This document shows positions 60,170 to 64,000 of a DNA stretch of 64,000 nt, one piece after another. Each line of letters opens with the position of its first letter. Position 1 is the stretch's first letter. This DNA comes from Paenibacillus tengchongensis (GTDB lineage: Bacteria > Bacillota > Bacilli > Paenibacillales > Paenibacillaceae), in the NCBI RefSeq assembly GCF_008973665.1, contig NZ_WACP01000001.1, forward strand, positions 434,001 through 498,000, written 5' to 3'. The notes below the pieces were generated by a model. It saw nothing but the letters and a program-made list of their open reading frames with translations. It was not told where the DNA came from and did no database searches. Position numbers and translations under genes: made by a program.

Positions 60170-61135
60170 TTATTTATACAGCTGCAGCCACTTATCCAAC
60201 TGATTCTTCAGCCAATCCCGATAATGGGCCGGTTCCAGAATTTCCGCCTCTTCGGCAAACTCCATCACCCAGCGGACCACGCTGATGTCTTCTCCCGGGC
60301 CTACTCTGAAATAAAGGCAAGACTGTTCCAGGTCCAGCCGGTTTGGCTGCACGGGAGAGCCTCCCTGCATCACCCAATCCATTGCCCGCTCTGAAAAGCG
60401 CACCTTGAAGTCAATCTGTACACTGTCCTGCTCAAGGCGCCATTTGTGCTCCATAAAAGCCTGCAGGTCAAAGGGCTTGCGGACAAACCGTCGGGGAAGT
60501 ACGGCCACACTGGAGAAGCCGCTGATGTGAAAAGCCCGGAGCGTCTTAAATCGGTGGCAATAGCCGATTAAATGATAACGGTTCTCCAAGGGAATGAGAC
60601 AATAAGGATCGATTAAAATGCCGGTTTCCTCGGCTGCGTTCTCACAGTAATCCGCCCGGACGCTTCTCTGTTTCATGACGGAAGATATGATCTCGGTTAG
60701 ACCGGGCAACGGCTCCGCCTGCAAGCTCCCCCACTCCTTCCGCGACAGACCGGTTTCTTTTTTTACACTTTCCATGTTCTCTTCCCTCTCCGTTTTATGC
60801 TTATATTCAGCCGCCAGTATTTTTTCATAGGCGCTCTCAAAGTCTGGAGGCAATAGCGGCTTAATTTCCTTCATAATCCCGCGGAGCTGTGAAAATGCCG
60901 AAGCTTCCTCTTCCGAAAAATCCAAAGGGTAAAGTGCAAAATTTCCGATAAAAGCATATCCCTTTCCATGCCCGAGATGGGTTATAGGGATATGCATCGC
61001 ACTGAGCGCATCCATATCCCGGTAAATCGTTCGTTCGCTGCTGCCGCAGCGCTCCGCTAGTTCGCGGGCCAGAATACCCGGTTTGGCTTGCACCAGCGTT
61101 ATTATACGCATTAGCCGGATTAATCGGTCTGTCAT
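60170..61135 (-). CDS. YafY-type WYL-domain transcriptional regulator
   Basis: A 321-residue regulator. The N-terminal HTH is LVQAKPGILARELAERCGSS, ERTIYRDMDALSAMHIP, the usual YafY layout. The central WYL domain shows LIDPYCLIPLENRYHLIGYC and FKTLRAFHISGFSSV; a C-terminal WCX extension follows. WYL proteins respond to nucleic acid or small ligands. AAGGGG precedes the ATG. It lies upstream of the peptide transporter operon and may control it. Confidence 0.92.
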   Translation of the reverse strand: MTDRLIRLMRIITLVQAKPGILARELAERCGSSERTIYRDMDALSAMHIPITHLGHGKGYAFIGNFALYPLDFSEEEASAFSQLRGIMKEIKPLLPPDFESAYEKILAAEYKHKTEREENMESVKKETGLSRKEWGSLQAEPLPGLTEIISSVMKQRSVRADYCENAAEETGILIDPYCLIPLENRYHLIGYCHRFKTLRAFHISGFSSVAVLPRRFVRKPFDLQAFMEHKWRLEQDSVQIDFKVRFSERAMDWVMQGGSPVQPNRLDLEQSCLYFRVGPGEDISVVRWVMEFAEEAEILEPAHYRDWLKNQLDKWLQLYK

Positions 61136-61337
61136 CTTCAGTTCCCCTTGATTTATGGTAAAATAGACCCATTATTTTAAATAAATTAGTTATATTTATC
61201 TATGATCAGTGATTACATAACCGAAATACCAAAATATAATAGAACTATTTTACTATATTACCACGATTATATATTACATTAGCTGTTAACAAAGTCCGAT
61301 ATGATATTGAAGCTTTCTGTTATGTATGAATCTGTGC

Positions 61338-62048
61338 TTACGTCCGGAGGACGAACGGGGAATTCGCTGATGTGCTGCCCGTCCACCTCCGCTCCTGCTC
61401 CGCGTCCAGCCGCCGGTACAGGCTTTCCGCTTCCTTGGCCAGCTGCAGATCCCCGGAGCGTGCAGCCAACAGCAGCAGCTTATCCGCTTGTCTGCGAAGT
61501 TTGTCCAGAACCCCCGGGCAGGCCCCCGCAAGCCCGGTTTGTTCCGTTTCCCGCAGCGCCTGCTCCGTCTTCAGCAGCTCGAGCGTCCGTTCCACATGGA
61601 AGCTGTCCGTTGTCCCCAGCACCTCTGTATGGCGGGTATATTCTATGCTCAGCTTGGACAGCGGCAGCTCTCTGACACGCTCCACCATGGGCTGTCTGTA
61701 GTGCCATTGCACCCAAAGCGCTTCATGAATACCTGCGGGCATGGGATCCATGGCCAGTTCCAGTGCCAGAGCCTTGCGCTGTCCGGCGTTTATTTTACCG
61801 AGCTTCAGCACCAGCGGTCCTCCCTTTTCCATTTCCGCGCCGGCTCCGTAACACCCACAGTAAGCAACATGGGCTTCCAGCCAGATGCGCAGCTCAATAT
61901 CACGGGCAACCATCTTCCGGCTTTTTCTCCGGCTCTCCTCATGCTGGGCAATGCCTCTCCACTCCACAAGTAAAATCAAGTGATGCGCGCCGCCGGCATA
62001 AATCCGGTTTTGGCTCCAGATAAATTCAGGTTGTATACTTGCTTGCAT
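61338..62048 (-). CDS. Hypothetical protein resembling the post-VWA tail of Bacillales VWA proteins
   Basis: A 236-residue protein with no signal peptide or membrane helix. The beta-rich segment IYAGGAHHLILLVEWRGIAQ and the C-terminal helical part (HVERTLELLKTEQALRETE, LRRQADKLLLLAARSGDLQL) resemble the segment that follows the VWA domain in Bacillales VWA proteins, but the VWA domain with its metal-ion site is absent. AAAGAGGTGG precedes the ATG at 62048; a 38-codon extension is not supported. Function is unknown. The intergenic 61136-61337 is AT-rich and empty. Confidence 0.5.
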   Translation of the reverse strand: MQASIQPEFIWSQNRIYAGGAHHLILLVEWRGIAQHEESRRKSRKMVARDIELRIWLEAHVAYCGCYGAGAEMEKGGPLVLKLGKINAGQRKALALELAMDPMPAGIHEALWVQWHYRQPMVERVRELPLSKLSIEYTRHTEVLGTTDSFHVERTLELLKTEQALRETEQTGLAGACPGVLDKLRRQADKLLLLAARSGDLQLAKEAESLYRRLDAEQERRWTGSTSANSPFVLRT

Positions 62049-62146
62049 ATTTCCACCTCTTTCTTTTTTTGGTTCTTCTATTAATGTACCAATAATGGCG
62101 GACAACTCCTTGTCATGGAATATACGTTCGCCCCTATAATATCGAC

Positions 62147-62187
62147 AAAAAAAGAGCTGCATTCCTATAAAACCGAATGCCTCTTTG
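62147..62187 (-). ncRNA. Orphan terminator-like hairpin, possible leader or small RNA
   Basis: On the minus strand AAAGAG-GCATTC pairs with GAATGC-CTCTTT around a 10-base loop (two-base bulge), followed by seven T. A TATAAT (62283-62288, minus) lies about 100 bases upstream. No gene on that strand ends here, so it may be the 3' end of a ~135-base RNA or a leader for the gene at 61338-62048. The remaining 62049-62455 shows nothing else. Confidence 0.35.
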
Positions 62188-62455
62188 CGAAAAAACGGCG
62201 TTTTGTCTAATCATGGCGAAAATAAAACTTCGTTTTTGAGCAATTACAATGCACAATGAAACCTTCCTCCAAGTCCGGCGGTATTATACCCAGATGCTTA
62301 TGGCCGGCAGCCTACGGGTAAATGAGGTGTAACCGGCTCGAACGGTCTGACGGCGCGTTGCGAGGCCCGATGGAGGCTGTCGAAGCTTGTCCTGCTATGC
62401 TACAATGTGGAGGAAGATGGCCGAACGAACACCCTCGATCAGGTGGTGAGATGAG

Positions 62456-62950
62456 ATGAAGTGGAATCAACCGATAAGAAAACGATTGGCCAGGCTGTCA
62501 GGCGGAGCCATGCTGCTGCTGGGTCTGTTTGCCTTCCTGCCTGCCCCGGCGGCTGAGGCCAATTATTTCAGCGATTTATATAACGGATTGCAGAAATTCT
62601 CGGAATTGCCCGGTGAAGTAAGCGAACTGCAGGAGAGCTACCGGCAGACTATCGACGAGCTCCAGCAGACCAAAGATGAGCTGGGAGAAACCAAAGATCA
62701 GCTCGGCCAGACCTTGACAGAGATGGAAACCTACCGTTCGCAGAATGAAGCGCTGCTGGAGCAGAACCGCCAGCTCAGTCTCGTCGTCGATGAACTGAAG
62801 AACGAACGCACGGCGCGTGAGCAATATTTCAACCGGATTAAGGTGACTGTCATAACCGGAGTCGGGCTGCTTGTAGGTTATTTCCTTCTGGTCCGGCTCC
62901 TGCGTCTCAGCATGCGCAGCCGTTCCCGCAAAAGTGACCGGCTGCGCTAA
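62456..62950 (+). CDS. Exported or membrane coiled-coil protein, unknown function
   Basis: A 164-residue protein. A signal-like hydrophobic segment (GAMLLLGLFAFLPAPAAEA), then a coiled coil of about 90 residues (ELQESYRQTIDELQQTKDEL, QTLTEMETYRSQNEALLEQ), then one membrane helix (VITGVGLLVGYFLLVRLLRL) and a basic tail. The layout is that of an anchored scaffold. It precedes an AIM24 gene by 66 bases in one direction. The family is not recognised. Confidence 0.7.
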   Translation: MKWNQPIRKRLARLSGGAMLLLGLFAFLPAPAAEANYFSDLYNGLQKFSELPGEVSELQESYRQTIDELQQTKDELGETKDQLGQTLTEMETYRSQNEALLEQNRQLSLVVDELKNERTAREQYFNRIKVTVITGVGLLVGYFLLVRLLRLSMRSRSRKSDRLR

Positions 62951-63016
62951 GCAATACCATTAGAAAGCCCAAAGCGCATGGAATGAATCAATTGAATGGA
63001 TCAAGGAGGGAGAAGC

Positions 63017-63721
63017 ATGATCGTAGAGGTACAGGATGAGGGGGACAGCGGCAGCGGACAAGCCGTCAGGATCACCGTCGACGCCCATGAGGAGGTTCAT
63101 GTCCTGCATCCGCAGCAGATTATCGCCTATCAGGGGCCTTCCTCCGGCCGTTCTGACCGGTTCATGAATGTCCAGGGCATATATCGCAAGCGCAAGCTGA
63201 TCCGGGCCGAAATGAGCGGGCCTTCAAGCTTTGTAGCTGCATTGCCGCCAGGCTACCGGATTAAGACGCTGAAGATCGGCGGCAGCAGCGATCTGCTGTA
63301 CGATTTCAGGCATCTGTTCTTTTATACCAAAGGGGTTACAATGGAGACACGGATTCTCAGCATGAAGAATATGCTGGTCACCCGCGACGTCGTGAAAGTG
63401 AAGTTCTCGGGGGAAGGGAGCATCGGCATCCTGACGGAAGGAACGGTATGCGAAGCCGCCCTGCATCCTGTGGAGCCGCTTTATGTTGATGCCGGCAGTG
63501 TCATCGCTTATCCGGAGAATGCCAAGCTTGAGCTGACGGTCTACGGCAACCATCTGGCCAGCCAGCATATGAGCTATCACTGGAAAATGACGGGCCGCGG
63601 GTACGTTCTGTTCCAGGCCGGCAGCCAGAACCGGCGGTTTGAGCGGGAGAACCGCGAGGACGGGCTCATCAAACGTTTGCTGCGCGAGGTTATTCCGTTC
63701 GGCGGAGTGATTATAAAATAG
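63017..63721 (+). CDS. AIM24 family protein
   Basis: A 234-residue beta-rich protein of the AIM24/TIGR00266-like group. The fold is suggested by repeated strand and Gly turns: VHVLHPQQIIAYQGPSSGRS, GSSDLLYDFRHLFFYTKGV, GSIGILTEGTVCEAALHPVE, LYVDAGSVIAYPENAKLEL. The ATG with AAGGAGGG ahead is at 63017; seven upstream codons lack support. Its role in bacteria is unclear. A terminator follows. Confidence 0.8.
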   Translation: MIVEVQDEGDSGSGQAVRITVDAHEEVHVLHPQQIIAYQGPSSGRSDRFMNVQGIYRKRKLIRAEMSGPSSFVAALPPGYRIKTLKIGGSSDLLYDFRHLFFYTKGVTMETRILSMKNMLVTRDVVKVKFSGEGSIGILTEGTVCEAALHPVEPLYVDAGSVIAYPENAKLELTVYGNHLASQHMSYHWKMTGRGYVLFQAGSQNRRFERENREDGLIKRLLREVIPFGGVIIK

Positions 63722-63732
63722 CTGATAACGGC

Positions 63733-63774
63733 AAAGGGATGCCTGTGTGTTATTCCACAAGGCATCCCTTCTTT
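63733..63774. terminator. Bidirectional terminator between the AIM24 and dps genes
   Basis: AAGGGATGCCT and AGGCATCCCTT form a perfect 11-bp stem around a 15-base loop, followed by CTTT. The two genes converge on it. Confidence 0.85.
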
Positions 63775-63806
63775 ATGCCAACCTTGATTAAAAGGGTGAA
63801 ACCCGC

Positions 63807-64000
63807 TTACGCCAGGTAAGCGTTCAACATCCATACAGTCTTCTCTACACTGCTTCTGATGCCAATGAACAGATCGGCTGTAGGATGGTCACCCAGATCC
63901 TCAGCAGCTTCAATTCCGGCCTTCAGTTCGCTGACAATTAAAGTAAAGTCCGCTACCAGCTGGGCTACCATTTCTTTGGCGCTTTCTCCGCCAGCGGCTT
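63807..64000 (-). CDS. Dps family DNA-protecting ferritin-like protein, partial
   Basis: Only the C-terminal 64 residues lie in the window; the rest is beyond the right edge. The visible part (MVAQLVADFTLIVSELKAG, IEAAEDLGDHPTADLFIGI, EKTVWMLNAYLA) matches the last helices of Dps/MrgA-like proteins. Dps binds DNA and stores iron under stress. The ferroxidase residues lie outside the window. Confidence 0.85.
   Translation of the reverse strand, partial: AAGGESAKEMVAQLVADFTLIVSELKAGIEAAEDLGDHPTADLFIGIRSSVEKTVWMLNAYLA

Overview
The window looks like chromosomal DNA of a spore-forming Firmicute, most likely Paenibacillus or a close relative. The reasons are a GC-rich genome (apart from a few AT-rich patches), strong AGGAGG-type ribosome sites, a CIRCE operator ahead of groES-groEL, T-box leaders ahead of leuA, an H-type small acid-soluble spore protein, a SleB-type spore hydrolase, a Ku/LigD repair set, and a secreted mannanase with S-layer homology domains. 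The genus is inferred from protein style, not from a marker gene.

Layout. 1-5,010: an anion-type MFS permease (cut by the left edge), a regulator with a degenerate cyclase-like domain, three overlapping small membrane or coiled-coil genes, a free-standing alpha-CTD-like protein, an acetyltransferase, and an AT-rich patch with a gene remnant and a DUF4181-like membrane protein. 5,112-18,650: a housekeeping locus comparable to the B. subtilis ydiB-groEL region: groEL-groES, tatC-tatA, mogA-moaC-5-FTHF cyclo-ligase, a YdiF-type ABC-F ATPase, leuA, and the overlapping tsaE-tsaB-rimI-tsaD operon for the t6A tRNA modification. Between the ABC-F gene and leuA lies a cluster of DnaA boxes; between tsaD and leuA lie two T-box leaders in series.

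18,770-30,580: a drug/metabolite exporter, a HAD hydrolase, sspH with a small acidic gene, the non-homologous end-joining operon (Ku, ATP-dependent ligase, LigD-type polymerase), a YitT membrane protein, cardiolipin synthase, an M23 peptidase-bactofilin pair, and an ABC-2 exporter. 30,948-44,152: glutamate synthase large subunit, a YhgE/Pip membrane protein with its TetR regulator, an MGDG-type glycosyltransferase, a metallo-beta-lactamase-fold hydrolase, a SleB-like hydrolase, an RNA 2',3'-cyclic phosphodiesterase and a D-2-hydroxyacid dehydrogenase.

44,250-64,000: a 1,423-residue cell-surface GH26 mannanase, a dGTPase, a polysaccharide deacetylase, a molybdate module (one-component sensor, modB, modA, no modC), a complete five-gene dipeptide/oligopeptide ABC operon preceded by a WYL-type regulator, a protein resembling the tail of VWA proteins, a coiled-coil membrane protein with an AIM24 partner, and the 3' end of a dps gene cut by the right edge.

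Nothing here is a clearly new system. The strongest unusual signals are the DnaA-box cluster, the tandem T-boxes, and possible unannotated RNA elements near 30.8 kb and 62.2 kb.
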